From NCBI RefSeq assembly GCF_943734655.1, contig NC_071353.1, positions 79,932,909-79,996,908 of the forward strand: 64,000 nt of DNA, read 5' to 3'. A program made the translations under genes and the position numbers. The stretch comes from Sabethes cyaneus. Taxonomy: Eukaryota; Arthropoda; Insecta; Diptera; Culicidae. The notes beneath the pieces are model-generated. The model did not search any database, had not been told where the DNA came from, and saw nothing but the letters and a program-made list of their open reading frames with translations. Shown here one piece after another: positions 32,158 to 44,199 of this stretch; the first letter of the stretch is position 1, and each line of letters begins with the position of its first letter.

Positions 32158-32631
32158 GATGCGGTAAGGGCTGATTACTGTGGAGGGCGCTCTGGTACTC
32201 CACAGGCTCCGTTTGAGGCTGAGTATTTATAGAACCCCCCCCCACCATTCATCCCTCGGCACGGGTCGCATGACACCATGGATTAGGGGTTTATCCATTC
32301 ATGTTTTTACTTTTAGCCATGGATAATAGCAATTAAAACCATCCTCCTTTGGGGGCTTTGGACCCTCTGCTCAGGTTCTCGGTATTTTCAGGTTCATCGA
32401 ACATGCTTCAACCGAGATCCGTCATTTGCAGGCGGAGAGTTTACACTCAGCCTTCGCATGAGTGCCCCCGTCTCTGTCCGCATACGACCCTAGTTTCCAC
32501 CGGTTGTCCGATTTCCACTAAGGAGCCTATCCCGGATGGTACCACGAGGAGGTAGAGATAGGAGTTGCTAAATAAGAAGCTGTGGAACTTCGTGGTAGTT
32601 CTGGAGCGCCTTATTCAACCATTTACCATCC
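32158..32631 (-). other. 5' UTR of the R1-like LINE
   Basis: Sequence between the ORF1 start and the right target duplication. It contains short C/G runs (nine C at about 32236-32245 on the plus strand) and no open frame. It would hold the internal promoter of the element, but no promoter motif is obvious. Confidence 0.65.
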
Positions 32632-32642
32632 TGCTTCAGCTG

Positions 32643-33480
32643 TAGGCTGCGTAAATTGGAGAAGTTCCTATAAGGCTGCTTATCTGCGTAGGAAAGCATA
32701 CCTGTCCCATGTGAATATTAATCGACTTTGAGAAAAACACGGAAGTAGCTTATTTATATCCTAATTTACCTTAAAAACTGTAATTTAGACGAACATTGTT
32801 CGAAAAATTTTCCAAAAAATATCAAACTTGAACAGTTCCATATGCAAAATAAAAGCATAACTATCCCATAACAATATTGTCCATTATAAACATTTTCTTT
32901 TTGCCAATTTAGGTAACAATATTCTTTTAATTTTCGCCTCTATTGAGTGTGATAATAATTTAACAAAAAAGTAATATGACAGTAATATTTGTTACTAAGT
33001 TTATATCATAGTTCTACCACGATTTTTTTTAATCGGCAAAGATTTCACACAGACACAATTTTCTTCGGCGATGACAGGGAGAAGAGTATTTTACAGAGCG
33101 ACTTTTCTCTATGATTCTTTTCCACAATGTCTTTTATTTCTTTATTATTTATATGATTCTTTTCCACAATGTCCTTTATGGTGATTTTTTTTTCATTTGA
33201 TCGTGTTGTTTTTTCGACAGCAGAGCAACTTCAAACTTCATCAAGTTTGTATTTAGCAGTGAAGCTGCCCATTTTAAATATAGTCTTTCGAATACCTTCG
33301 AGATATTGGGATTTAAAAATTGTGTATTTGAACCAGAACAATGACTCTATGTCCAAGACCACGACGTCTTTCTTGGCTTCTTTAATCACGATCTTAAAGT
33401 CCTGAAATATTATAGGAGCGTTCCGGTTGCGCATACATTGGCATAGGAACTATCTTCCGTCATGTACTGTAAAAAATTTA
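32643..33480. other. T1 interior not shared with T2
   Basis: Part of the Tigger-like element that has no counterpart in the second copy. Open frames are short (longest about 78 codons at 33169-33405) and unrecognised. A duplicated phrase TATGATTCTTTTCCACAATGTC appears at about 33110-33132 and 33151-33173 (given here as position, key word TTCCACAATGTC). Confidence 0.4.
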
Positions 33481-33810
33481 AAAAATACATATGGGACAGA
33501 CATGCTTTTATTTAGCAATCGCTTGTAAATAAAAGCATAATTGTCCAATCTTCGAAATTTTGAAAAAAAGTGCATTTGTGTTTAACTTTACAACAAATTT
33601 ATGGTGGATAGTTTAATTACTAACGTAACGTAAATTTTTTTCCGAAGAAAGTAATAATTCTTGTATAATGACGACAACATATATTCACCCGTCGCAGTTG
33701 GGAAGAATGCGAATCGCAGAAAAGGTGAACTCTCTGAACAAAAATCTGCAAAATTTAGTACCGACAATGAGTCTGCCCGGAATGCTAAAATAACTGTTAG
33801 TTAGAACGTA

Positions 33811-34707
33811 GGGGAGAGTAGTCAACAGTGAGACAACAGGAACAGTGAGACTTCGGGAATAGCTTCGACATAAAACATACAAGATCCATGATATTTTCCT
33901 GCAAAGTAAAGTTTGTGAATCTATATCACATAATACAGTTTGAAAAAAATTTGTTAATTTTTTAGTATATTTTTCAACAAAAGTCGTTTTTGGGGGGGTC
34001 AAAGTAAATTTTATTGCGATCATTTTCAGGTGATTTTTAACGGCAAATCGCATAACTAATCCAAATTAAATTTACTACATGGCATCTCATAGGAATGAGA
34101 GATAAAAATAAAAAATATAAGACCATCGAATTGTTTGCTAACACCACTATTTCACTATTTCTTATGAAATATTCCTATTGGGAACAGTGAGACAAACAGA
34201 TGTGGGTAATTTTCAAAAAAAAAAAATTTGTGTTGAATTGTAAATCAATCCATATGAATTGATTGTAAATGAGTTCTGAAGTGTAAGTTGAAGGTCAGAT
34301 AACCAGGATTTGACCTTTATATGAATATAAATGTAGATGTGAGAAAAATCGGAATTTTCAATAATGCACAACAATAATGTATCCTTTATGCACAAAATAA
34401 ACAGTACGACCTCTAAACTATTCTTTGTAACCAAAAAATATGGTTTAAGTTTAATTCTAATATGTGTCTCAGTATTCAATACTCGTTGTCTCACTCTTCC
34501 CACCTACTGGGGAACAGTGAGCCAAAAAGACACCTTCACATTTGCGTTTGTAACTATTTTATCTTTTAACCAAAAGGGCTGAAACTTTTTTTCAGACAAT
34601 TAGAAGGATATACCTCTCAAATGGATTAAAGGCCTCGTTGGTAACTATCACCAAAAAATTTTTAAAATTTTTGGAAAAAAAGTGTCTCACTGTAGACGTC
34701 TCTCCCC
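33811..34707. mobile_element. TA-target MITE with GGGGAGAG ends, 897 bp
   Basis: The left end is GGGGAGAGTAGTCAACAGTG and the right end reverse complements to GGGGAGAGACGTCTACAGTG. TA flanks both (33809-33810 and 34708-34709). 'AACAGTGAGAC' recurs at 33823, 33840 and 34184 and in altered form at 34505 and 34683, as subterminal motifs. The Tigger-like copy at 37940 is empty at the matching position. No coding sequence. Confidence 0.85.
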
Positions 34708-34870
34708 TATATTTTATTAATTTACTATTTAAGAACTGTGTTTAAATTTAAAATACTGATATTATTCAAAAATTTATAATTATTGAATACGTATTTACTT
34801 GTATTGACTCATAAATATTCATAAAAATGTTTCTGCTTTATATAGAAACTAAAAAAAATCATTGTTGGAA

Positions 34871-35896
34871 AATGTATGTAGGGTAAATGATTTTGAAATG
34901 GACCTAGTAGAATTCTGATCTTGAATGGACCTATTTTTAAATAAGAATTTTAGGATATAATTATCAAGTCTTTGTACTGTATTTAGCTTTTATGTTTATT
35001 TTTAATCATTTCTGAACGTAAATATGCTAAAATTAAATTAAAATTATAGCCAAAACTACTTTATTGCCGCGTATTTAAAAGTAGCTGTTTTTCAGCGTTT
35101 TGGCAGTCACCATAGAGTATTTTCAAACTGTTACTACCCGGAACCCTTCTGGTTTGAAATAAAACAATGCTCTTAAAATGATGCAAAAATATTTGTAATT
35201 TCAATTTAGGTATTTAAAAGTTCAGTAAAACCAGTAAAATCTTCAAATTCCTTAAAAATGTTAACCCCCTTTTTTGATCTTGAATGGACCTAGTATTGAT
35301 TTTAGAATGGACCTAGTTTTGCGCTCCGAGACATCACTGCCGGTAGCTATCATTGCCTACCACCAACGAACACGCCGTTCTATATTCCATAAAACTGCTT
35401 GTTGTCACTATAGTATCTCCGTTTATAATTAATCTATAAGCACGGGATATTGAAAGTAGGCTTGATTTATAGCCTAAATAAAAACTTAATTATATTGATA
35501 AAACTAACTATGACTCATCCTTTTTCGTAGTTGCTTCATAGTGTTTGTACATTGTACATACATTACATACATACATTGCCTCTAGTTTTGAAACTAAAAA
35601 GTCTTCCTAATTAGTTAGCTAGCATATGTCATTTTATGCTTAAAATAATATAAACTTAATTTGTACAAAATCAGTATTGTACAAAAATTTTAACCATCAT
35701 TGATTAAAAGATAAGATGGATCAAAAGATAAGAGGGATACTAACTGCCTTCTGTTAAGGGACTATGCCTCCTTTTCACCACTCGCACCACCTCCTAACAC
35801 CACCACTCGCACTCCTGCTCAATTTACTCGTCATTTATAAATAATATGTGGTGATGTTATTATTTGTTGGAAAGTACCACCTTTTTGCCTTTCTAC
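34871..35896. other. Non-coding stretch bounded by 'TTGAATGGACCTA' repeats
   Basis: 'GATCTTGAATGGACCTA' or close variants lie at about 34890, 34918, 35277 and 35305 in direct orientation; three more are at 47285-47350. They may be termini of an unidentified element. No gene is recognised between them. Confidence 0.4.
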
Positions 35897-36038
35897 TACA
35901 GGTATACCTCGATAGTACGTACACCCGCGCATCGTTTAGCGTACGTACTATCGAAACGTACGTAATATCGAATCACAAATTTTAATGTAAAGTATTATTT
36001 TTCTTATGCTAAATATTGTCTAAAATTTGCAAATTAAA

Positions 36039-37175
36039 AAAAAATAATTGTCTTGGGAGCGTGTACGGCGCTATATCTCTACATATTTGCGTTGGTAAAA
36101 CAAAATATTTATCAACTTAGGGACCAATTGCTTCAAGAAATGGTTAATGGGTTTCACTGTTCCTTGTTTTTGCTGTCAGGTATTGTGACCAGTTAGCAAT
36201 GTGTGATTATCTACCTCTTCATTAAAATTGCCAAGAATTTGAAATGATTTCGCAATGGTCAATGCTCCTAATTTAATTCTAATGATTATTGAAGCAATTT
36301 TATTCTCAGTTTTCGTTAATAGTGTTCGAGGTGTTCAAGGTCCGAATATTTTATTGCAAGGGATCAGCATCGCTTGCTTTCGTGTCTCGTTCGTTGCAAA
36401 ACTTTGACAACAAAATTCATTGGGAGCCGTGACAATTACCCAGTTTTAAATTCGAGCTAGTAGTTTGGACTTTGGAATAGTAATTTGCATTGTAATTTAC
36501 AATAATATTTGACTCAGGTTAAGGGCCGAGGTCGCAGAGCAGCAAATTTTTATATGTAACGGTTTGTAAACGAATTAGAACGCGTGATTTTGATGACCAC
36601 CTCGATGTCGTTGTCTTAATTTTGCGAGAAACCTTATCCTTATCTAACAAGACGGATGCAATATTATTCGCGCGGGACTAGTTTATGTTTTGCTTACGGA
36701 AATAAATGTCCAAGGCATAATATTCATATCATGGAAACAAATTCAGGCCCAAATACGTCACACACGCTTTCTAAACGACTATTTATTTGCAATGGTGATC
36801 GCGAAAAGTTGAGATGAAATATAATCGCTGACGCGTTATTTCGTTGGATCATATCATCTACCAAGATGAACCCTGATCTGTGCCTTCCCCTACTAACATA
36901 AAGTCCCGTGATACTTGTGACGATGCAGTGGTACCCGCGGCCTCTAGCAACAGCAAGTATCGGACTAATATTTCTTCCTTTTCCCATGTAGTACAGTCTT
37001 TTGGTCGTGACCGGCGTCATTATTGGTCAATTTTCAAAGTATTGAATGAGTAGAAGTTGCACAACGATTGCACCATTCAATTGATTCTTTATGCAATCTT
37101 ACTGGTTCGGCCAATCACAACTACGTAGTTGCACGTAGTTGTGATTGGCCGAACCAGTAAGCAGTCTACCTAAGC
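36039..37175. other. ~1.1 kb insertion in T2, unidentified
   Basis: T1 reads straight through this point, while T2 has about 1.1 kb of unrelated DNA. It contains an open frame of 98 codons (36724-37020, minus) without recognisable domains, and a perfect palindrome near its right edge. No terminal repeats could be confirmed. Confidence 0.45.
37101..37158. repeat. Perfect palindrome, 26-bp arms, 6-bp loop
   Basis: 37101-37126 (beginning ACTGGTTCGGCCAATCAC) is the exact reverse complement of 37133-37158; the loop is AGTTGC. No mismatch is seen. It is at the right edge of the T2 insertion. Confidence 0.9.
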
Positions 37176-37329
37176 TAAGCTAATTATAAAATTAATAATT
37201 ATCTTGGTAAAATTATTTTAGAAAAAAACACTTCAAATGTTAAAATATAGTTGGAAAGTAAAGCAAAAGGAATCCAAAAATATTTAGTTTTTTGCAAAAT
37301 TCTCTCTCAAATTGAAAATTTGAAACGTT

Positions 37330-37485
37330 CGAATCTCGGCTAGGCGGTGCTGCTAGATAGAGTCAGCAGGATTGTTTCACAAGCCCCGTAACTGTCCTGT
37401 ACTTTGACAGCCGGCTGCGAAGTCTGTCGATAAAGAAGGGTCAAATCTTAGAAAGATGTTTGAGCCCAAGGTTATGCTTTATCGG
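37330..37485 (+). repeat. tRNA-related SINE fragment S1
   Basis: It begins at a box B-like GTTCGAATCTC and continues with GGCGGTGCTGCTA, TCAGCAGGATT, GACAGCCGGCTGCG and GTCTGTCGATAAAGAAGGG. The same series occurs at 43690-43885 and in reverse at 57620-57885. The 5' part with box A is missing here. SINE identity is inferred from box B and from the repeated occurrence. Confidence 0.6.
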
Positions 37486-38215
37486 ACAGAAGTGCTTTTA
37501 TTTAGCAACTTGCGCTTGTAAATAAAAGCTTAACTGACCAATCTTCGAAATTTTGAAAAAAAAAAATGCATTTGTGGTTAACTTTACAACAAAGTTAATA
37601 TGGATAGTTTAATTACTAGCGCAACGTGATTTTTCCTCCAAAGAAAGTGAAATAATTCTCGTATAATGACGCACAACATATATATTTATAAATTAGTCAG
37701 TTGCTTGCAGTCTCATTTTTCCACACTTCACTTTTGTCCATATGGGACAGTTACGCCTTTATGGGTAGTAATCATATTACACGTATTTGACGAACACCAG
37801 TATCTGCAAACAAACGAATAAAACATTGCCTACTGTACCCCCCATCGCAGTTGGAATGATTGCGAATCACTGAAAAGGTTAATTCCCTGAGCAAAAATCT
37901 GCAAAATCAGAATGCTAAAAAATAATTGTTATTTAGAACGTATATTGGATTAATTTACTATTTAGGAACTGTTTTTAATTTTAAAATAATGGTTCAATGG
38001 TTCATTATTCAAATATTTAGAATTATCGAATACGTATTTGCTAGTATTGACTCATAAATATTCATAAAAAAGTTTCTGCTTTATATAGAAAATATAAACA
38101 AATCATTGCTGGAAAATGTACGTACTATCGAGGCAAAATGTACGTATTATGGAGGGTACGTATTATCGAGGGTACGTACTAACGAGGGTACGTACTATGG
38201 AGGTATACCTGTATA

Positions 38216-39200
<985 letters not shown>

Positions 39201-39240
39201 GAAATCAAAATATATCAATTAAATGTTGATTGTATTCAAT

Positions 39241-39290
39241 GTGTGTGGTGTATGTATGTATGTATGTATGTATGTATGTGTATGTGATGA
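39241..39290 (+). repeat. Short (GTAT)n microsatellite
   Basis: About eight tandem GTAT units flanked by GTGTGTGG and GTGTATGTG, probably a second small repeat within or beside family B. Confidence 0.85.
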
Positions 39291-39884
39291 CAATTTGCAA
39301 TGAAATTCAAGAAAAGTGAGAAACATGTCAATAGTCTGAAGTTTTTGAAGCCTCTTAGTGGAATACGAACTCTGAAATAAAAGAAAAGAAAAAAACTTTT
39401 ACCGACTAAACTGCCCATGGATGTATAGTTGACGTAAAAACCAAAATCACCAAAATGTACTTTTTCGGTCCTACGCACTCTTAACTATGTTGTTCACATG
39501 TCCAATACTCAAACAACATATTATGTTTGTTCAAAAATATTCGAGAAATTTAGGAAAATTGAGTTACTCTGCTATTGGTTTCACGTAATGCTAATGGTTG
39601 GCGTAATTTCCTGCATAATCAATCAGCATAGTAACCTATTTGTTTTTGTAGCTTTACGCCAAGTTATGGGAATAATCGTTCAAAAAACAGTCTGTTTATT
39701 CACATATACTGGCGTTCGCATTTTTTAAACACAATAAACTCTACTAAATAGACAGATTATTCGTTTGAAAACGTTTATAGCAAAGATTATATGGCTTTAA
39801 ACGTTTTTCACGATAAAAATGCGTTTTCTCAACAATCATGGTGCTGGTCGTTACGTCGATTATGCATCCATGGGCAGTAAATTC

Positions 39885-39998
39885 CACTATTTAATATTTA
39901 TTCGCGACAGATACGTATACGCTTTGAAATAAGACACTGATGAAGCCTGCACGTCGTAGGCGAACTACGTATCTGTCGCAAATAAATATTAAATAGCG
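39885..39998. repeat. Inverted repeat enclosing a degenerate hammerhead-like core
   Basis: 33-bp arms (39885-39917 and 39966-39998, two mismatches) enclose CTGATGA (39937-39943), a 4-bp stem GCCT/AGGC (39945-39961) and GAA (39962-39964). That order is the hammerhead core, with the arms as stem III. The base after GAA is C, where active ribozymes have A, so the core is probably inactive. Such motifs are known near Penelope-type elements. Confidence 0.5.
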
Positions 39999-40438
39999 GG
40001 ATTCAATCGAAAAGCTTTTTCTTTTCTTTTGATTTTTACAAATAAATTTATACAAATTTCATACAAATTTTGCGCATTAATAGATGCTCTTTTCAATCCA
40101 TAGATACTAGAGCTTAGAAATGTTATATGAAAAATAGGAAGTAAACGTTGCACGGTAGTAACTTTGTAAGATTTGTTTTCGTGACATTTTAAAGTACAGA
40201 TGTCTTATGTCATGTATCATGTTTTAATAAATAAATCAAAAATGACAAGCACTGGAAATCATATCGATCATATTTCTCATTCTCAAGCATGTTTATGGCG
40301 CAGTTTTTGCACTATTTTTCGACCTCATCTTGTTTTCCTTCCTCTAACATTGTAAAAACGATGTGATCAAGTTAATGACTATCTTTTCATGAAAGTACAT
40401 TCAAAAGAAGCTTAAGTTTTGAGTTTCATGCAAAAATA

Positions 40439-41934
40439 ATTGAATCGTTTGAGAAACCCCACAAACGCCATTTTTATGAAAATTGACTTTTTAACAGTTT
40501 TCGAATCCTTGAGGAGATCCACACCTTCCCTCAAAATTCCAGAAAAAGTTAGTTCCACGAACCCCTTTTAATTGGGGTTGCAAATATCCGTTTGTTTGAG
40601 AAACCCCAAATATCCATGTTTCCGATAATCACCTAGAGCGGCGCTGCGATAGGTACAAAATTATCATTCAATATTTACGTGCAATGTTGTAAGCAGTAAT
40701 CGCAACACAATTCAATAGTATAAAAATGTCTTCGGAATCGAAAAATTACGAGTTGGACACAGTCGAAACGAAGAAACATAGTGTTCGGCGGACTACAGAA
40801 TGCAAGGCGAAAGTTATTAAAAGTAAAAGAACGGCGTATAAAATCGAAAAGAAAAGGGTGTTTTAGCTGAAAAAATTCGAGTTGATTGCAAATGCAGATA
40901 AGCTTGGATTAGTTAGTCGACAAGATAAACGTAAATAAACCGTACTTGTAATCTAGATACAGTAAGAACTGTAGCAATCTCATTCCGGAAATCAGACTAA
41001 ACTATCCATGCGTTTCTAACAAAAGCAGTAACTCACCATTTACTATACAATGTTAATAATAGCACAATATATAAATAAAAGGCTTAATCTTCTATTTATC
41101 TTTTTTGTTAACTCGTTGCTTTTCCTAATGTAAGTAATCCGTCGAGCACTCCCGAGTAACTGTAAAATCAATAGTTTATCATTTCGAAGTATTTAAGATG
41201 CTGTTCACGTATCTCCATTTCCTTTTGGTATAACGTAATTTGAGAACAGGCCCTTATTCTCAGATTCTGTTCCATAATCATAGTACGGTTGTTATCCAAG
41301 ATTTAAAATGTTTATTTTCTGGTTATAATATCTTTAATTACAACTAGCAAAGTATCAAGGTATCCTATTCGATGTGAATTCGTGTTACTGACAGTAACTT
41401 ACTGTGGTCCATTTCTGCAGTTCAAAAACCGCCGTTACTCCATTTACCTTTTATTTTTTAATAGGTAAATGCAAACCATGATAAAAATTTGGATTAAAAA
41501 AGAACAAAACTTTTTCTAAAACTTGTATTATTCTACTTCAAAATTTTTAATAAATGATATTTAGCGCCCCTCCCCTCTTCTTCTTCTTAGCGGTACGTAC
41601 TTTTTTAACATCCTCAGTGATATATGGTAGTAAATTACATACTATGAGCATGGAAAGATCACAAGTTTGAATAAAAACGGCCTAAAACTACTTAAGTGCA
41701 CTGTCAATTTCTCGTTTGTTTGAGAAACCCCAAATATCCATCAACTTTAAAGCCTTGTAATTTCAGCTAGAATCAATATTTTGATCAAAAGATAAGTCTA
41801 CATAATGTATTTTAGATATTATCATAGAACCTCATACCAAAAAATATAAGGATTGGTTTAAAATTTTGAGAAAATCAGTTTTTTGTTGTTTTCCAACAAT
41901 AGTGTCGAGTGGTTTCTCAAACAAACGATTCAAT
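40439..41934. mobile_element. TIR element with TA flanks, 1.5 kb
   Basis: Left end ATTGAATCGTTTGAGAAACC; right end, reverse complemented, is the same with an extra TTTG. TA borders both sides (40437-40438, 41935-41936). 'TTTGAGAAACCCCAAATATC' recurs inside at about 40595 and 41718. A short degraded frame is at 40726-40938. Probably a non-autonomous Tc1/mariner-type or related element. Confidence 0.65.
40726..40938 (+). pseudogene. Small basic open frame in the TIR element
   Basis: ATG at 40726 opens 46 codons to a TAG at 40864; the same frame then continues to 40938 (70 codons in all). It is lysine/arginine-rich (TTECKAKVIKSKRTAYKIEKK), compatible with the N-terminal DNA-binding end of a transposase, but no domain is recognised. 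Confidence 0.3.
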
Positions 41935-41936
41935 TA

Positions 41937-42640
41937 TCTGAAGGAGCGCCAGCTAAGAAAAAGTTCAATTTCTCTTTTTCATATCTAATGCTCTATTCAG
42001 TTATTTTTCTAATTCAGATATATTGCAAATTGAAGCCAAGCAATCTAATAGTAAAATTTTGAGATTAATCATTTTGTTGTAGATATCCTTTTTCTTCAAA
42101 AGCGAAGTATAATAATAATTTTCTGAACTCTTGTTTTTCAAAGATGCTAACTTTTGAACGCATGGTATTAATATCAAAATATCAAAAAATCTACCCTTTG
42201 GGTAAAACCACTCAAAAAAAAGTATCAAAAAATCTGCTATGAACACATATTTCATATTGTCAGTTCAAAACAAGTTTCGTATGTGGCTCTGAAACCCGAA
42301 GGCCAACCGTTTATAAAACTTAATAAGGTGTTCATCAAATAACATAAATGTCGCTTACAAGTATTTACGCACCCAAGGAAAGAAAATAGAATTATTCTAC
42401 GCAATACGTTGTGAATTTTACTGGCAAATAAGGATTTTGAGGAATACGGAACGGATATTTAAAAATATAGTCAAGTTAATTATAGATGTTCCTGAGAAAT
42501 TAAATAATGATTATTGTGGCAGTAGAAAGGCTAGGTCACGCCGCTAGGTGGATTAATTCGGGTTTTTCTACATTATCAGTACTTTAAAAATGTATAATTG
42601 ATGAAACTTTTATTAAATATATCGTTTTTTGCCAAAGCCT
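41937..42640. other. AT-rich stretch with a family B-type 3' end
   Basis: No gene. At about 42510-42557 the sequence AGAAAGGCTAGGTCACGCC then GCTAGGTGGATTAATTCGG and T matches the 3' end plan of family A (hairpin, ATTAA, GGG, T run) with substitutions, so it probably closes a family B-type element. Confidence 0.45.
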
Positions 42641-42644
42641 TTTT

Positions 42645-42745
42645 TACCTTTGTTATACTATAACAAAGGTTTAAAACCCGATTTAATCCACCTAGTGGTG
42701 AAAGGAACCTTTGTTATACCAGCTTATATGTCATTTGAAATGGGC
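42645..42745. repeat. Family A 5' end joined directly to a reversed 3' end
   Basis: About 30 bp of the family A 5' hairpin (ACCTTTGTTATAC..TAACAAAGG) is followed at once by the reversed 3' end (ATTTAATCCACCTAGTGG, then AACCTTTGTTATA). The reversed copy seems to continue, diverged and interrupted, to about 43545. Confidence 0.55.
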
Positions 42746-43146
42746 ATTTCCAGGTCAAATATTATTTTTAATTTGTATTTGAATTTGTAATTTTTATAAA
42801 ACTGACAGAGTCAAATTCTATACACATCACTTTGAACTAAAGTCTTAAATAAGCTGTTTCCAGGCCCAGCCATTCTCAAGTTATTCAGATGTGAAATCTA
42901 AAAATTATCTATTAAAGTTAACACATGCAAAATATCCGATAACCGTGTAATCGACCTTCACGAATTCGAACCAAATTTTGTCGGATTGTTCATTATAGGT
43001 CAGAAAGCAAACATCTTAAATTTGGTGCCGATTGATACCCCCCACGATTAGTGGCAGTACCTCCTTTTTAAAAGAAAAGACCCGTTTTGTCAAACCTTTT
43101 TATTTTTTACTTACAGATAAACGTGGAAATCTCGACCAACATGTCA

Positions 43147-43371
43147 AAAGGTTCAATGTGTAAATGAGAGATTCTCTATGCGTCTCCTCTCTTATGCTTA
43201 TTACGGAGACATAAATGCATTTCAACCCAATTTTTCTAAAGGATTTTAGCTTTCCAATAACACCGGCAACCGTTCCATGCAAAATAGATGCATTCAAGTG
43301 CATTTATGCCGCCGTAATAAGCGTAAGAGAGGAGGCGCAAAAAGAATCTCATTTGCACATTGGACCTTTCG
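43147..43371. repeat. Diverged hairpin, ~76-bp arms, ~73-bp loop
   Basis: 43147-43222 pairs with 43296-43371 in reverse complement at roughly 80 percent. Conserved pieces include CTCCTCTCTTA.GCTTATTACG and GCATAAATGCA. It resembles a foldback MITE or an old hairpin locus. Open frames on both strands are explained by the inverted repeat. Confidence 0.75.
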
Positions 43372-43689
43372 AAATATTGCCCGTCAAATATTAGGATTAG
43401 AAAGAAACTATATTCACATTCAAATTCCAATTCCAATCGAAAATAGTCGAGAAAAAAATGTCTTTTTAAGCGTTTTGAGCTGGAAATGATCATACAGATA
43501 TCGACACGTCTTCGGAACTTAATTCAATTGTTTGTTAATGCTGTGCTAGTTATCATCCATATGCATCCTAGCGATAAACAATCTTCAGTGTGTTTTTTAA
43601 CCTACTAAATAACTTTATAGAACATATGAAAGCAATGAAAACAGCGTGTACAGAATTTTTGAGCAGAACTGATTTTAAAGTAGCTGTTT

Positions 43690-43885
43690 GTCTCGGGGTA
43701 CAATGCTAGCCTAACAAGCCAATCGTCGTATGTTCGAATCTCGACTGATCGGTGCCGTTACAGAGTTAATAGGATCTTTGCCCTAGCCCGTAATTTTCCT
43801 GTACTCTAATAACCGGCCCGGCTGCGAAGTCTGTCGATAAAGAAGGGTTAAGTTCTGAAGGACGTTTACACCCATGACTTTGCTT
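43690..43885 (+). repeat. tRNA-related SINE copy S2
   Basis: Contains a box A-like TAGCCTAACAAGC at about 43710, a box B-like GTTCGAATCTC at about 43732, and then the shared body (GTAATTTTCCTGTACTCT, GCTGCGAAGTCTGTCGATAA, AGAAGGGT). The most complete of three copies. Confidence 0.6.
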
Positions 43886-44199
43886 TGCTTGAATTTAAAC
43901 TGGTTTCTTTAAACAAATCATTAAATTTCGCAACCAGTAAGAGATAGATAGTTACTATTTGCAACAAAGTTGCTTATTTTAGTGTGTTCTACAATTTTTG
44001 TGAAGACGCTATTTTTTGGACGCGTTTCAAAAATAAAAATTTGTGTCACCCTTCTAAGCGGATTCACGGTCACCCTAAAAGTGTCAGGAAATGTGCTATA
44101 TTTTATTAATTAACTGCTGCAAAGAAACACCCGTTGAAAAATTACACATTTTTACTATATTATTCTGTTTTTGAGGTTTAGTTCCATTAAAGGTTTGGT

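Larger units (their letters stand above)
27432..32631 (-). mobile_element. R1-like LINE, complete 5.2 kb copy with 11-bp target duplication
   Basis: A minus-strand non-LTR element bounded by TGCTTCAGCTG at 27421-27431 and 32632-32642. Order from the 5' end: a 5' UTR of about 470 bp, ORF1 (about 32157-30685) ending in three zinc knuckles, ORF2 (30684-27647) with APE endonuclease, RT and a C-terminal CCHC, then a 3' UTR and a 13-nt poly(A). Local GC content is much higher than the surroundings. Several lesions (below) mean this copy is dead, although it is full length. Confidence 0.9.
26913..34870. mobile_element. Tigger-like element T1, right end lost, split by a LINE and a MITE
   Basis: The left end CAGGTATACCTCGATAG at 26913 follows TA (26911-26912) and resembles known Tigger termini (CAGG.ATACCTCG). 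Sequence shared with the second copy (35899-38211) includes 26913-27220, 33480-33810 and 34708-34865. Between these lie an R1-like LINE (27432-32631) and a MITE (33811-34707). The right terminal inverted repeat is missing: homology stops near 34870. A 64-codon frame from 27268 continues in frame across the LINE site to 32680 but is not a recognised transposase. Confidence 0.7.
35899..38211. mobile_element. Tigger-like element T2, both ends present, 2.3 kb
   Basis: Left end CAGGTATACCTCGATAG at 35899, right end the complement finishing at 38211, with TA at 35897-35898 and 38212-38213. GTACGTACTATCG motifs are repeated at both ends (35910-35965 and 38120-38200). Relative to T1 it has about 1.1 kb extra at 36039-37175 and a SINE-like insert at about 37330-37485, and lacks about 1 kb of interior. 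No transposase is recognised. Confidence 0.8.

Noticed and set aside
31574..32167. 197-codon plus-strand frame
   Set aside because: It is antisense to the ORF1 N-terminal segment and has no recognisable domain.
36724..37020. 98-codon minus-strand frame as a gene
   Set aside because: No recognisable motif or neighbouring signals; it lies in an unidentified insertion in a transposon.
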